From assembly GCA_023419655.1 (NCBI GenBank), contig JAEZXP010000089.1:1-21719 (forward strand): 21,719 nt of DNA. The letters are read 5' to 3'. The notes under the pieces were generated by a model. It was not told the DNA's origin and made no database searches. It was given only the letters and a program-made list of their open reading frames with translations. How positions within the stretch are numbered: the stretch's first letter is position 1; each line of letters opens with the position of its first letter. Positions 7,820-15,059 of the stretch are shown here, piece after piece. The position numbers were made by a program, and so were the translations under genes. The stretch is from Bacillota bacterium. Lineage in GTDB: Bacteria; Bacillota; Clostridia; Lachnospirales; Lachnospiraceae.

Positions 7820-9592
7820 TTACATGCGGTCAGGGGCCTCAAATCCCAATAAATGAATACAGGTCAGCAGGATGTCCTGTACCAGTGTAATCATCAGAAT
7901 CAGGGATGCCTGCCTTTCCTCACTGTTGTTCTCGGATATAATCTTTGTATCATGATAAAAGCTGCTGAATTTGTCTGCTAAATCATATATATACTGACAT
8001 ATCCGGTGGGGAGCCTGCTCTTCATAAGCCGCCTGCATCATATCACTAAATCTTGTGATTTGAAGCATCAAATCCTGGTCAACCGGTGTGGAGGCCGGAA
8101 GTATCTTCATCTTGGGGTTAATCGTCTGGCCTGCTGCCCTGAACTTTTCAAGGATGGATTTAATCCTTACAATCGTATAGAGAATATATGGTCCGGTATT
8201 CCCTTCAAAAGAAGTAAACCGTTCCAGGTCAAAGATATAATCCTTGGACGCCTGATTTGATAAATCTCCGTATTTCAGTGCGGCAAGTCCAACCTTCGAG
8301 GCAATATCTCTGGCCTCTTCCTCATCCATGCTGCGGTTCTCCATGATTTTACGATACACCTCATCGGTTACCAGCTGAATCAGGTATTCCAGGCGAAGAA
8401 CGCCACCGTCTCTTGTCTTAAAGGGCTTGCCGTCTTTCCCGTTCATGGTGCCAAAGCCTATAAACTGGAGCTTTGTATCCTCCTTTACCAGCTTTGTCTT
8501 CCTTGCACAGCGAAAAATCACGTCAAAATACAAGTCCTGTCTTTTATCTGTAATATAAATGATATGGTCCGGATTAAAAAGCTTCATTCTTTCCACGATG
8601 GTTGCAAGGTCCGTCGTATGATACAAGGTGGCGCCATCCGATTTTAAAATCATGCAGGGCGGTATCTCCTTGGTATCCGTCTCTTCCTTAACATCGACTA
8701 CCAATGCACCGTCACTGATTCTTGCATAGCCATTCTTCTTCAGATAATCCACCATATCCTGTATATAAGGCTGTGCATCACTTTCCTTCTTCCACAGCTC
8801 AAAGGATACATCCAGATTGTCATAAATCTTTTTCAAATCCTCTACGGATACCTCCTGCATATGGTTCCACAGTGCCATATAGCCTCTGTGACCATTTTGC
8901 ATCAGATAGGTAATATGCTTTGCCTCGTCACGAAACTCAGGGTTCTCCTTGGAATAGACACTGGCTGCGGGATAGATGTCTTCCAGCTCGGATATGGTAA
9001 AGGGTGCCTCCTTGGGGTATTCTCCCTGATAGCTTTCATCAAAATAGATTAAATCCGGTTTTCTTCTCTTTAGCTCTGCTATAACCAATCCCATCGGTGT
9101 GCCCCAATCACCCAGATGCACATCTCCGATTGCCTCATTTCCCATAAACCGGTAGATGCGTTTTAAGCTCTCCCCTATAATGGCCGAACGCATATGTCCC
9201 ACATGAAGGGGCTTTGCAATATTGGGACCGCCATAATCAATCATTATTTTTTTGGGATTGGCTTCCTTCTCACACCCAAAGTCCCTGTCTTTTCGCATAT
9301 CATTGATATACTCAGCCAGAAACTCATCACTCAGGGTTATATTTATAAAGCCCGGCATAATGGCCGCCGCCTCTTTTATACGGCTGTTTCCCTGCAGAGC
9401 TTCGACAACATCCTGTGCAATTGCAATCGGTGCTTTTTTGTATGCTTTAGCCGCTGCCATCGCCCCGTTGCACTGATACTGGCAAAGGTCCGGTCTGTTT
9501 GACAAGGTCACTGCTCCGTATTTTTCTTCATATCCCTTTAATACGAAAGCTTGCTTAATATCTTCCGATATTAAATCGACTATTTTCTTCAT
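7820..9592 (-). CDS. argS: Arginyl-tRNA synthetase
   Basis: ArgRS charges tRNA-Arg with arginine in the cytoplasm. The 590-residue protein starts with the Arg-tRNA-synthetase N-terminal domain (about 1-105). It then has the class I nucleotide fold with the HIGH-type motif HVGH (130-133) within NIAKPLHVGHMRSA, followed by GDWGTPMGL. The C-terminal DALR anticodon-binding region ends with LLGFEAPDRM. There is no canonical KMSKS; FKTRDGG occupies that region, which is normal for many ArgRS. GGAGG lies six bases upstream of the ATG. The length is slightly above the usual 550-580 residues. I searched the leader for T-box elements and saw none. Confidence 0.97.
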   Translation of the reverse strand: MKKIVDLISEDIKQAFVLKGYEEKYGAVTLSNRPDLCQYQCNGAMAAAKAYKKAPIAIAQDVVEALQGNSRIKEAAAIMPGFINITLSDEFLAEYINDMRKDRDFGCEKEANPKKIMIDYGGPNIAKPLHVGHMRSAIIGESLKRIYRFMGNEAIGDVHLGDWGTPMGLVIAELKRRKPDLIYFDESYQGEYPKEAPFTISELEDIYPAASVYSKENPEFRDEAKHITYLMQNGHRGYMALWNHMQEVSVEDLKKIYDNLDVSFELWKKESDAQPYIQDMVDYLKKNGYARISDGALVVDVKEETDTKEIPPCMILKSDGATLYHTTDLATIVERMKLFNPDHIIYITDKRQDLYFDVIFRCARKTKLVKEDTKLQFIGFGTMNGKDGKPFKTRDGGVLRLEYLIQLVTDEVYRKIMENRSMDEEEARDIASKVGLAALKYGDLSNQASKDYIFDLERFTSFEGNTGPYILYTIVRIKSILEKFRAAGQTINPKMKILPASTPVDQDLMLQITRFSDMMQAAYEEQAPHRICQYIYDLADKFSSFYHDTKIISENNSEERQASLILMITLVQDILLTCIHLLGFEAPDRM

Positions 9593-9969
9593 TGATTACC
9601 TCCAACGTCTCTTAACTTATTCAATACTTTAACATAGGCTGTCCGAAATGTCATCTAATATTTGCAGAAGGAAGCCTATCCTTTCCATGAATAATTATAT
9701 CAATTTATGCAGCATTCAATAATCCCTGATAAGTTAAAACACTAAATTTTAAGGCTTAGCATCCCAGTATTTGTTATATATAGCCATTGATAAATATTTT
9801 TTTCACAAAAGGACGAATAATTTTTAAATAAATGCTGTCATTTTTTATAGTTTTGTTGTATATTATACATATATGTGTTTTTCATATAAAATGGGAGAAA
9901 AGTTATATTATACAATTTTCAAGAAAAGCGTTATTAGGGCAGACTTACAGAAACGAAAGGAGAAACATC
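9593..9969. other. 377-base intergenic region between divergent argS and cheX-like genes
   Basis: The region is AT-rich and contains the argS ribosome site, a candidate argS promoter at 9694-9722, and the ribosome site GAAAGGAG of the cheX-like gene just before 9970. No stable terminator, riboswitch or RNA gene could be recognised. No convincing -35/-10 pair was found for the plus-strand gene, although TATATTATACA occurs at 9859-9869. Confidence 0.6.
9694..9722 (-). promoter_or_regulatory. Candidate argS promoter with extended -10
   Basis: On the minus strand TGATATAAT (9702-9694) is an extended -10. TTATTG (9722-9717) lies 17 bases upstream of TATAAT but is a poor -35. The predicted leader is about 95 bases. 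Confidence 0.45.
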
Positions 9970-10857
9970 ATGTTCGGGCTTTACTTTGGGGAGTACTTAT
10001 TAGAAAAGAATAAAATTTCTCATTCGCAATTAGAAGATATCTTGATACAGCAGCAAACCTCCCGCGCTAAGTTAGGGTTAATTGCTGTTGCTGAGAAATT
10101 ACTGACTGCCAAACAGGCTGATGAACTGAATGAACTTCAAAAACAAAACGATCGCCGGTTTGGCGATTTGGCAACTGAAAAAGGGTATTTACTTGCTGAA
10201 GAAGTAAATTATTTGCTTAACCTTCAAGGAAATCCTTATCTGAAATTTATTCAGGTTCTCACGGAGAACAATCTTCTGTCAATCAACGAGATTGAAGCAT
10301 TGCTTGAGGATTTTAAGAAAGATTATGGTTTTTCTGACACCGAATTGGATGCTCTGAAGTCCGGTGATATAGACCGGATTATTCCGGTATTTGTGGATAT
10401 TAACATTCCTTTCGCAGGTGAATGTATCACACTGGCCATACGAAATATTATCCGGTTTATCAATAACAATATTAAACTTAAAAAGGCATACACCGTAAAA
10501 GAATATCCCGTATCTTCCATTGCATTTCAACAGCTTGTCGGAAATCAAGAGCTATTTGTCGGTTTAGCAGGTACGGATGAAGCCCTTTTATGCATTGCCA
10601 GTCCTTTTGCCAAAGAAGATTTTGACAGCATGGATGAGGATGCCTTTGATTCTGTCTGTGAATTCATCAACTGCAGCAACGGATTATATGCGTCCAAGCT
10701 AAGTATAGAGGATATACATATTGATATGACACCTCCTCAGTTCAATCAAAATAAGACCCTGGTGTCTGATGGTGATATATATGTGGTTCCTGTCATAATT
10801 GAGGGAAAGCAATCCGACTTATTGGTCGTGGTTAACCATGAGGTTGAAATAAAATAG
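9970..10857 (+). CDS. CheX-type phosphatase with N-terminal helical-repeat region
   Basis: The 295-residue product has two parts. Residues 4-115 contain four similar helical units of about 30 residues (FGEYLLEKNKIS, KLGLIAVAEKLLT, RFGDLATEKGYLL, KFIQVLTENNLLS), resembling the N-terminal repeats of GspE/MshE-type ATPases. Residues 140-290 resemble CheX, a CheY-P phosphatase: the catalytic ExxN motif is E231-F-I-N234, followed by an IDMTPP segment typical of the family. A CheY-like receiver gene starts 12 bases downstream, so dephosphorylation of that receiver is the natural inference. The start is the ATG at 9970, with GAAAGGAG at good spacing. An upstream in-frame ATG at 9832 would add 46 hydrophobic residues without a ribosome site and was not chosen. 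Confidence 0.8.
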   Translation: MFGLYFGEYLLEKNKISHSQLEDILIQQQTSRAKLGLIAVAEKLLTAKQADELNELQKQNDRRFGDLATEKGYLLAEEVNYLLNLQGNPYLKFIQVLTENNLLSINEIEALLEDFKKDYGFSDTELDALKSGDIDRIIPVFVDINIPFAGECITLAIRNIIRFINNNIKLKKAYTVKEYPVSSIAFQQLVGNQELFVGLAGTDEALLCIASPFAKEDFDSMDEDAFDSVCEFINCSNGLYASKLSIEDIHIDMTPPQFNQNKTLVSDGDIYVVPVIIEGKQSDLLVVVNHEVEIK

Positions 10858-10869
10858 GAGGGAATAGAT

Positions 10870-11232
10870 ATGGCAAAGATTCTTATAGTTGACGATTCAA
10901 GGACTTCAAGAAAAATTCTGAGAAGTATTCTTACGGATAATGGTCATGAAATTATCGGAGAAGCCGTAAACGGACAGGATGCAATCGAAAAATTCACCGA
11001 GCTGCAGCCGGATATTACTACAATGGATATTACCATGCCGGTGATGGATGGCCTGGCCGCATTGAAGGAAATTATGAATATAGATAAGAATGCAAGGGTT
11101 GTTATGGTAACGGCAGCCGGCCAAAAGACCAAGATGGTTGATGCCGTTAAATACGGTGCCGTTGAATTTTTAACAAAGCCCTTCGAAACAACACAGATTG
11201 TAGAAATCATTCAGAAGGTTTTAAATCCATGA
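10870..11232 (+). CDS. Stand-alone CheY-like response regulator receiver
   Basis: This 120-residue protein is a single receiver domain with no output domain. The phosphorylation site and switch residues are complete: acidic pair Asp8-Asp9, phospho-acceptor Asp53 in TMDITMPVMDG, Thr81, Phe100 and Lys103 in LTKPF. TAGGAGGG precedes the ATG by seven bases. It follows the CheX-like gene closely and is ended by a strong terminator, so the two form one transcript. No histidine kinase, flagellar or other chemotaxis gene is visible in the window. It could be a chemotaxis CheY or a receiver in another pathway; the domain call is certain, the pathway is not. Confidence 0.93.
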   Translation: MAKILIVDDSRTSRKILRSILTDNGHEIIGEAVNGQDAIEKFTELQPDITTMDITMPVMDGLAALKEIMNIDKNARVVMVTAAGQKTKMVDAVKYGAVEFLTKPFETTQIVEIIQKVLNP

Positions 11233-11251
11233 TTTTATATCGTATAGCAAT

Positions 11252-11294
11252 ACGAGGCTGCCCGGACAATTCCCAGGCAGCCTCGTTTATCATT
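11252..11294 (+). terminator. Rho-independent terminator after the cheY-like gene
   Basis: An 11-bp perfect stem ACGAGGCTGCC (11252-11262) with GGCAGCCTCGT (11276-11286) and a 13-base loop is followed by TTTATCATTTTG. It lies 20 bases after the stop codon. Confidence 0.9.
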
Positions 11295-11345
11295 TTGTCT
11301 GTTTTGTTATTCACTGCGCTGCCGTCCCAACGCCGCCGCTTAACC

Positions 11346-11531
11346 CTACTCCTTAACCGGCATGATGATTGCGGCAACAATGTATGCCAGCACACCAAAT
11401 CCTGTAATTCCGAATAAAACCCATAATAAGCGGACTACGGTAGGGTCCATATTGAGGTACTCTCCGACACCCTGGCAAACACCGCAAATCATCCTGTTTC
11501 TCATTGAACGATATAGCTTCTTTGGCTCCAT
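11346..11531 (-). CDS. PspC domain protein
   Basis: This 61-residue protein is essentially one PspC domain. It has an N-terminal LYRSMRNRMICGVCQGVGEY segment (the conserved basic-to-glycine start), then YLNMDPTVVRLLWVLF, and a single hydrophobic span (about 33-57) ending in IIMPVKE. PspC proteins are inner-membrane components linked to envelope stress. GGAGAGG lies four bases before the ATG. It is the last gene of the padR unit, 40 bases after the DUF4097 gene. Association of PspC with PadR, DUF1700 and DUF4097 genes is common in Firmicutes, but the function of the set is not established. Confidence 0.92.
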   Translation of the reverse strand: MEPKKLYRSMRNRMICGVCQGVGEYLNMDPTVVRLLWVLFGITGFGVLAYIVAAIIMPVKE

Positions 11532-11571
11532 ACAACCTCTCCTTTCAACTCTTACGCTTTGACTTTTTTTA

Positions 11572-12423
11572 TTATTTCCTGAAATCCATCGAGATATTTC
11601 CTACATCAACCTTTAATCCGAAACTTCCCTTACTAATATTACCGTTCCTTCTTATATTTTTATTGTGATAGGATTTATTATTAATTATAACATTTCCAAT
11701 ATCAGAATCAATATCAAAGGAATAAAAATCCATACTATCTTCAAGCTTTAATGTCACCTTGCCCACATCACAATAAACATCATTGTCTCCGGTTACGATT
11801 CCTTCCATCCATACAGAGCCGACATTGCATTCCACTGTTATGTTACGAATATCGACCTCCTCCAATTTAATCTGGCCTGCACTTACAAAATAACTGGATT
11901 TTTCCGATATCACAAGTCCGTCAATCTCCAGTGAGCCGGCATCCACCGAAAAGCTTGCCGTATCCGCACTAAGATTATCCGCCTTTATCTTTCCGGCACC
12001 TATTGAAATCTTAATATCATCTGCATGAAATCCCCTGGGAACAGTAATCGCTATCTTTGGGGCTTTAAATCTTCCCATACCAATTGAAATAGGAATATTA
12101 AAGCCAAACAGACTAAACGTATCACTGATGTTATGAAGCTTATTGCTGACAATCCACACGTCACCGGACATATAAGAGCTAAAATCGTCCTCATTGTATA
12201 GATTCTCTGCTTCAACACGAAACTCATCTCCCTGGATTATGGTTAATTCACCAACATCCATTCGTATATCCAGCCCTTTCACATTCTCTGCACTGTCTGC
12301 CGCGGAATAGGCAGGCGTATCTCTTAACGTCGTTCTCCTTCCCGCTGCAACAAATAAAACTCCCATTCCTAAACCAATCGATATTAATGCTATACTTAAG
12401 CAAACTCTTGTAAATGCCTTCAT
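11572..12423 (-). CDS. DUF4097 family beta-strand repeat protein, membrane anchored
   Basis: The 283-residue protein has an N-terminal hydrophobic segment (about 8-28) followed by a repetitive beta-rich domain. Short runs such as VKGLDIRMDVGELTI, IKISIGAGKIKADNL, FSVDAGSLEIDGL, VECNVGSVWMEG, VYCDVGKVTLKLE and IDSDIGNVIINN recur about every 20-25 residues, the pattern of the DUF4097 putative adhesin or beta-helix family. It should be anchored in the membrane with the repeats outside. Its ATG overlaps the stop of the DUF1700 gene by four bases (ATGA at 12423-12420), so it is translationally coupled. The molecular role is unknown. Confidence 0.88.
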   Translation of the reverse strand: MKAFTRVCLSIALISIGLGMGVLFVAAGRRTTLRDTPAYSAADSAENVKGLDIRMDVGELTIIQGDEFRVEAENLYNEDDFSSYMSGDVWIVSNKLHNISDTFSLFGFNIPISIGMGRFKAPKIAITVPRGFHADDIKISIGAGKIKADNLSADTASFSVDAGSLEIDGLVISEKSSYFVSAGQIKLEEVDIRNITVECNVGSVWMEGIVTGDNDVYCDVGKVTLKLEDSMDFYSFDIDSDIGNVIINNKSYHNKNIRRNGNISKGSFGLKVDVGNISMDFRK

Positions 12424-13148
12424 ACGCTCACACTCCTATTCTTAAACGGAAGTCTGCAGATATATACGACTCCTCTGACAACTGCGGGAAGTACCGTCTT
12501 ACACAGCCAGGCACTCAGCATGACAAATAATATGCCCAGGCCCATTACAATCAATCCGCTGCCGAAAAGACTTAATCCCAGCACAGGCAATCCCATCCTT
12601 ACCAGTCCGAAAACCATCAATGCGATTCCCACCGGCACCATCACAATGCCCGCTATACCAAATCCGAATAGCAATGCAAAGACTACGGCAATGATTGCCA
12701 CAACAACGCCAAATACGGAGAATACAAGAGGAATTCCTACGGGCAGTGCAAATATACAAATCAATATAATCAAAATAATATTGGTGCTATTTTTGCTCCC
12801 AGCATCCTTTTTATTATAATTGCCTCCTTCTTCTCCGGTGCGTTCCTTCTGTTCCCCTTCAGCGGGTCTGATTACCTCAAATTTCTTTTCTTCATAGATT
12901 GTATCCTCGTATCCCTTTTCCGTAAAGAAGCCCCTGTCCTGACGATTGCCTCCCTCGGACTGAAGGTCTGCTTTAATGATAGCGGCAACCCTTTCCGGCG
13001 TTCCAAGCTCACTGATAATTTTATCCTCATTCTCCGCTCCCGCATCATCAAAATAATCATTATAATATTTTAAAGCTTCAATTCGCTCCTCGAAAGGGAT
13101 GGTTGACAGCAATCCTTCCAGCTCTCTCATAAAATCAAACCTTGACAT
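12420..13148 (-). CDS. DUF1700 (HAAS) membrane protein
   Basis: The 242-residue protein starts with a DUF1700/HAAS domain (1-65), recognised by FMRELEGLLSTIPFEERIEALKYYNDYFDDAG and the ELGTPERVAAII helix. A polar, charged linker (66-122) follows, and then at least three hydrophobic segments (about 123-165, 166-182, 187-225). Such proteins are usually encoded beside a PadR regulator and are thought to take part in membrane-linked signalling or stress responses, without a defined activity. The ATG directly abuts the padR stop codon, with AAGGAGTG six bases upstream inside padR. Coupling with padR is therefore very likely. Confidence 0.9.
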   Translation of the reverse strand: MSRFDFMRELEGLLSTIPFEERIEALKYYNDYFDDAGAENEDKIISELGTPERVAAIIKADLQSEGGNRQDRGFFTEKGYEDTIYEEKKFEVIRPAEGEQKERTGEEGGNYNKKDAGSKNSTNIILIILICIFALPVGIPLVFSVFGVVVAIIAVVFALLFGFGIAGIVMVPVGIALMVFGLVRMGLPVLGLSLFGSGLIVMGLGILFVMLSAWLCKTVLPAVVRGVVYICRLPFKNRSVSV

Positions 13149-13466
13149 CTATTTCACTCCTTCAAAAATATTATTTATTTTCTTATAATAGATGATCCAT
13201 TCACCCAAATATAATCTTAGCTGTGCCATCCCCGTGTCTGTGATTTTATAGTATCTTCGATTACGGCCCGCAAATTCCATGTCATATGTCTCCAGGCATC
13301 CATCCTTTTGCAGCCTTCTCAGCACAGGGTATAAGGTTGATTCTGAAACCTCAATTGCCGTTCGGACCTCTTGCGTCAGGTTATATCCATAAGTCCCTTC
13401 CGGTTCCTTAGAAACTATAGCCAGCACAATCGCATCCAGCAATGCCGAACCGGTATTAAATACCAT
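13149..13466 (-). CDS. PadR family transcriptional regulator
   Basis: This 105-residue protein is a short PadR-type winged-helix repressor. The wHTH core runs from about residue 8 to 80, with GTYGYNLTQEV (24-34), ESTLYPVLRRLQKDGCL (42-58) as recognition helix and following turn, and the wing GRNRRYYKITDTG (67-79). A short C-terminal helix for dimerisation follows. I place the start at ATG 13466, which has AAGGGAG eight bases upstream. An in-frame ATG at 13493 adds nine residues but has no ribosome site. It heads the DUF1700-DUF4097-PspC unit. PadR proteins commonly repress their own operon, and a perfect inverted repeat at 13518-13545 is a candidate operator. Confidence 0.92.
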   Translation of the reverse strand: MVFNTGSALLDAIVLAIVSKEPEGTYGYNLTQEVRTAIEVSESTLYPVLRRLQKDGCLETYDMEFAGRNRRYYKITDTGMAQLRLYLGEWIIYYKKINNIFEGVK

Positions 13467-13517
13467 TTCATCCACTCCCTTCACTTCATCCATCGAATTC
13501 TAATCTCTTTTATAATA

Positions 13518-13545
13518 TTATAGGAATGAAAGCATATTCCTATAA
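13518..13545. promoter_or_regulatory. Perfect inverted repeat upstream of padR, candidate operator
   Basis: TTATAGGAAT (13518-13527) and ATTCCTATAA (13536-13545) are exact complements separated by eight bases. The dyad includes a minus-strand TATAAT (13522-13517), lies about 50 bases before the chosen padR start, and has the size and symmetry expected of a PadR dimer site. In RNA it could also fold as a hairpin. Confidence 0.5.
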
Positions 13546-13556
13546 TCAAGATTGAC

Positions 13557-13606
13557 GGTGCAAAACCTGCACCTTTTATCGAAAGTTATTTCATAACTTC
13601 CGATAA
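13557..13606 (-). promoter_or_regulatory. Two adjacent hairpins in the padR leader
   Basis: TTATCG-A-AAGTTAT (13576-13589) pairs with ATAACTT-C-CGATAA (13593-13606): 13 pairs, one mismatch and a three-base loop. Two bases away, GGTGCA (13557-13562) pairs with TGCACC (13568-13573) around AAACC. Both lie downstream of the promoter at 13629-13657, so they would be in the 5' leader of the padR transcript. I do not recognise a known riboswitch class. Confidence 0.5.
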
Positions 13607-13628
13607 GCTATATTATATCTTTACTAAT

Positions 13629-13657
13629 ACTATATACCATATAATATTATATGTCAA
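13629..13657 (-). promoter_or_regulatory. Sigma-A promoter of the padR operon
   Basis: On the minus strand a perfect TTGACA (13657-13652) and TATAGT (13634-13629) are separated by exactly 17 bases. Transcription should start near 13622, giving a leader of about 155 bases before padR. It lies after the NlpC gene terminator, as expected for a new unit. Confidence 0.72.
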
Positions 13658-13716
13658 TAAATTATTTCCGATTCTATAAAAATAAAAATGACGGGGATTT
13701 TACTTACAGGATGAAC

Positions 13717-13767
13717 TTTAAAAAAGCACGATACCTTTTCACCTGTGTATGTGAGGTATCGTGCTTT
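13717..13767 (-). terminator. Rho-independent terminator of the NlpC/P60 gene
   Basis: AAAGCACGATACC (13723-13735) and GGTATCGTGCTTT (13755-13767) form a perfect 13-bp stem. On the minus strand the stem ends in a run of six T. It begins 17 bases after the stop codon. Confidence 0.92.
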
Positions 13768-13783
13768 GATTATCGCCGCGGCC

Positions 13784-14830
13784 TTAGCGGTTTATGTAAC
13801 TTACTACTCTGTATGGTGTTCTGTAATTATACCTTTTTATTGTTATTCCCTCTCTCCTGCTGGCCGCTCCTATTACCTTGCCATTGCCTATATACATTGC
13901 TACATGGTTGACAACGCCGTTCTTTCTATAGAATATAAGGTCCCCGGGCTGAATATTGTCCATGGACACCCGTCTTCCTCCGTTTGCCTGTTCACGGGAG
14001 GTTCTGGGGATATAGATACCAAAATTCTTTAATACAGACTGCGTGAAGCCGGAACAGTCAGCCCCTCTTGTCAGGCTGGTACCGCCCCATACATACGGAT
14101 TCCCATCAAATCTCAGGGCATAGTTTATTATATTCTGTCTTAGGGATGAAGAGGTGCTTCCTCCCTGCTGCTCTTTTCTTTCTGCCTCAAGCTTTAGCAG
14201 CTCCTGCTCCTCCTGGATGGAAACAGCCATCTTAAAATCTTCTTTAATGTCCACATAATCCGCCGATACATATCCTGTTTTGTCTGCGACAGATATCTTT
14301 ACCCAACTTTCGTCCTCTTCTATTACTTCAAGGACATATCCTTTGGGAACCAAGGTCACTACCGAGGAATTTGTACCTGCATTTGCCCTGACATTAAGAG
14401 CATTGGCATTTACCGTAGCAAGCTTCGTCTTTGCCTGCTCCGCAAACTCATATACCTCACTTCCGGTAAACAAATAATCTGACATTATGTACCCTGTTAC
14501 ATTTCCCGACTGAATCTTAACCCAGTCTCCTTCTTGCTCAAGAATTGTAGCAGCACCATTGCTATACAGCTTTCCCACCACATTGCTGGTAATATCTGCC
14601 TGGCTTCTTATATTAACGTAATTCGCAACATTTGCTATTGCCAAATCCTGATATTCTTTGATAGGATTAAGAATATCACCGATTTCCTGCGGATTGATAC
14701 TGACATCATCCAATAAAGCTGCTATACCTGCAATAGGCTGACCTGCCGCATATGTAGTCTTCGTTCCTCCCATAAATGCTAATGAACCTACCAGACAGTA
14801 CGCTGCAATCCTTCGTATCCTTCTTATCAT
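13784..14830 (-). CDS. Secreted SH3-SH3-NlpC/P60 cell-wall peptidase
   Basis: The 348-residue protein begins with a basic, hydrophobic signal peptide (1-29, cleavage likely in the TYAAG region). Two bacterial SH3 domains follow (about 68-122, with NVRSxA-type YVNIRSQADI, and 138-195, with ALNVRANAGT), then a Glu/Gln-rich coiled linker (203-225) and an NlpC/P60 domain (about 230-348). The catalytic Cys259 (GADCSGF) and His309 (VNHVAMYIG) are present. The third, usually His, position appears to be Gly321 in VIGAAS. NlpC/P60 enzymes cut peptidoglycan stem peptides, commonly gamma-D-Glu to diamino acid bonds. GGAGG precedes the ATG by six bases and a strong terminator follows. Confidence 0.93.
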   Translation of the reverse strand: MIRRIRRIAAYCLVGSLAFMGGTKTTYAAGQPIAGIAALLDDVSINPQEIGDILNPIKEYQDLAIANVANYVNIRSQADITSNVVGKLYSNGAATILEQEGDWVKIQSGNVTGYIMSDYLFTGSEVYEFAEQAKTKLATVNANALNVRANAGTNSSVVTLVPKGYVLEVIEEDESWVKISVADKTGYVSADYVDIKEDFKMAVSIQEEQELLKLEAERKEQQGGSTSSSLRQNIINYALRFDGNPYVWGGTSLTRGADCSGFTQSVLKNFGIYIPRTSREQANGGRRVSMDNIQPGDLIFYRKNGVVNHVAMYIGNGKVIGAASRREGITIKRYNYRTPYRVVSYINR

Positions 14831-14850
14831 ATATAGCCTCCGTTGTAGTT

Positions 14851-14883
14851 GTAATTATTCGTTATTGCGGAACCAATAATTAC
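14851..14883. repeat. Inverted repeat in the leader of the NlpC/P60 gene
   Basis: GTAATTATT (14851-14859) and AATAATTAC (14875-14883) are exact 9-base complements. A second, overlapping dyad TTATTG/CAATAA (14862-14867 with 14874-14879) competes for the right arm. It lies about 20 bases upstream of the NlpC/P60 start and may be an operator or a switchable RNA fold. Confidence 0.5.
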
Positions 14884-15009
14884 GAAATTATTAAATTTGT
14901 TACAAAAGTATTATACAACATGTTGAGGCAAAATACTTCTGGAACTTGTTGTATTATAAGGATATAAATGGTATACATAAGGTTAACGGTATTCATTTCG
15001 CTTAAAATA

Positions 15010-15018
15010 TGATATACT
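15010..15018 (+). promoter_or_regulatory. Extended -10 element upstream of rqcH
   Basis: TGATATACT (15010-15018) matches the extended -10 consensus TGnTATAAT in all but one base. No good -35 is present. The predicted leader is about 35 bases. Confidence 0.4.
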
Positions 15019-15059
15019 GATAAACAAATTCGCATATATCGGTAACATGGAGGATTAAT

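Noticed and set aside
9593..9720. T-box leader for argS
   Set aside because: No AGGGTGG-type T-box sequence or antiterminator/terminator pair is visible in the short leader.
9832..9969. 46-codon N-terminal extension of the cheX-like gene with a hydrophobic start
   Set aside because: There is no ribosome site before ATG 9832, the sequence is AT-rich leader, and ATG 9970 has GAAAGGAG and starts directly at the first helical repeat.
9593..13783. Defence, toxin-antitoxin or mobile element island in the signalling and PadR region
   Set aside because: All genes belong to known signalling or envelope families, and there are no transposase, integrase, nuclease or toxin-like features or flanking direct repeats.
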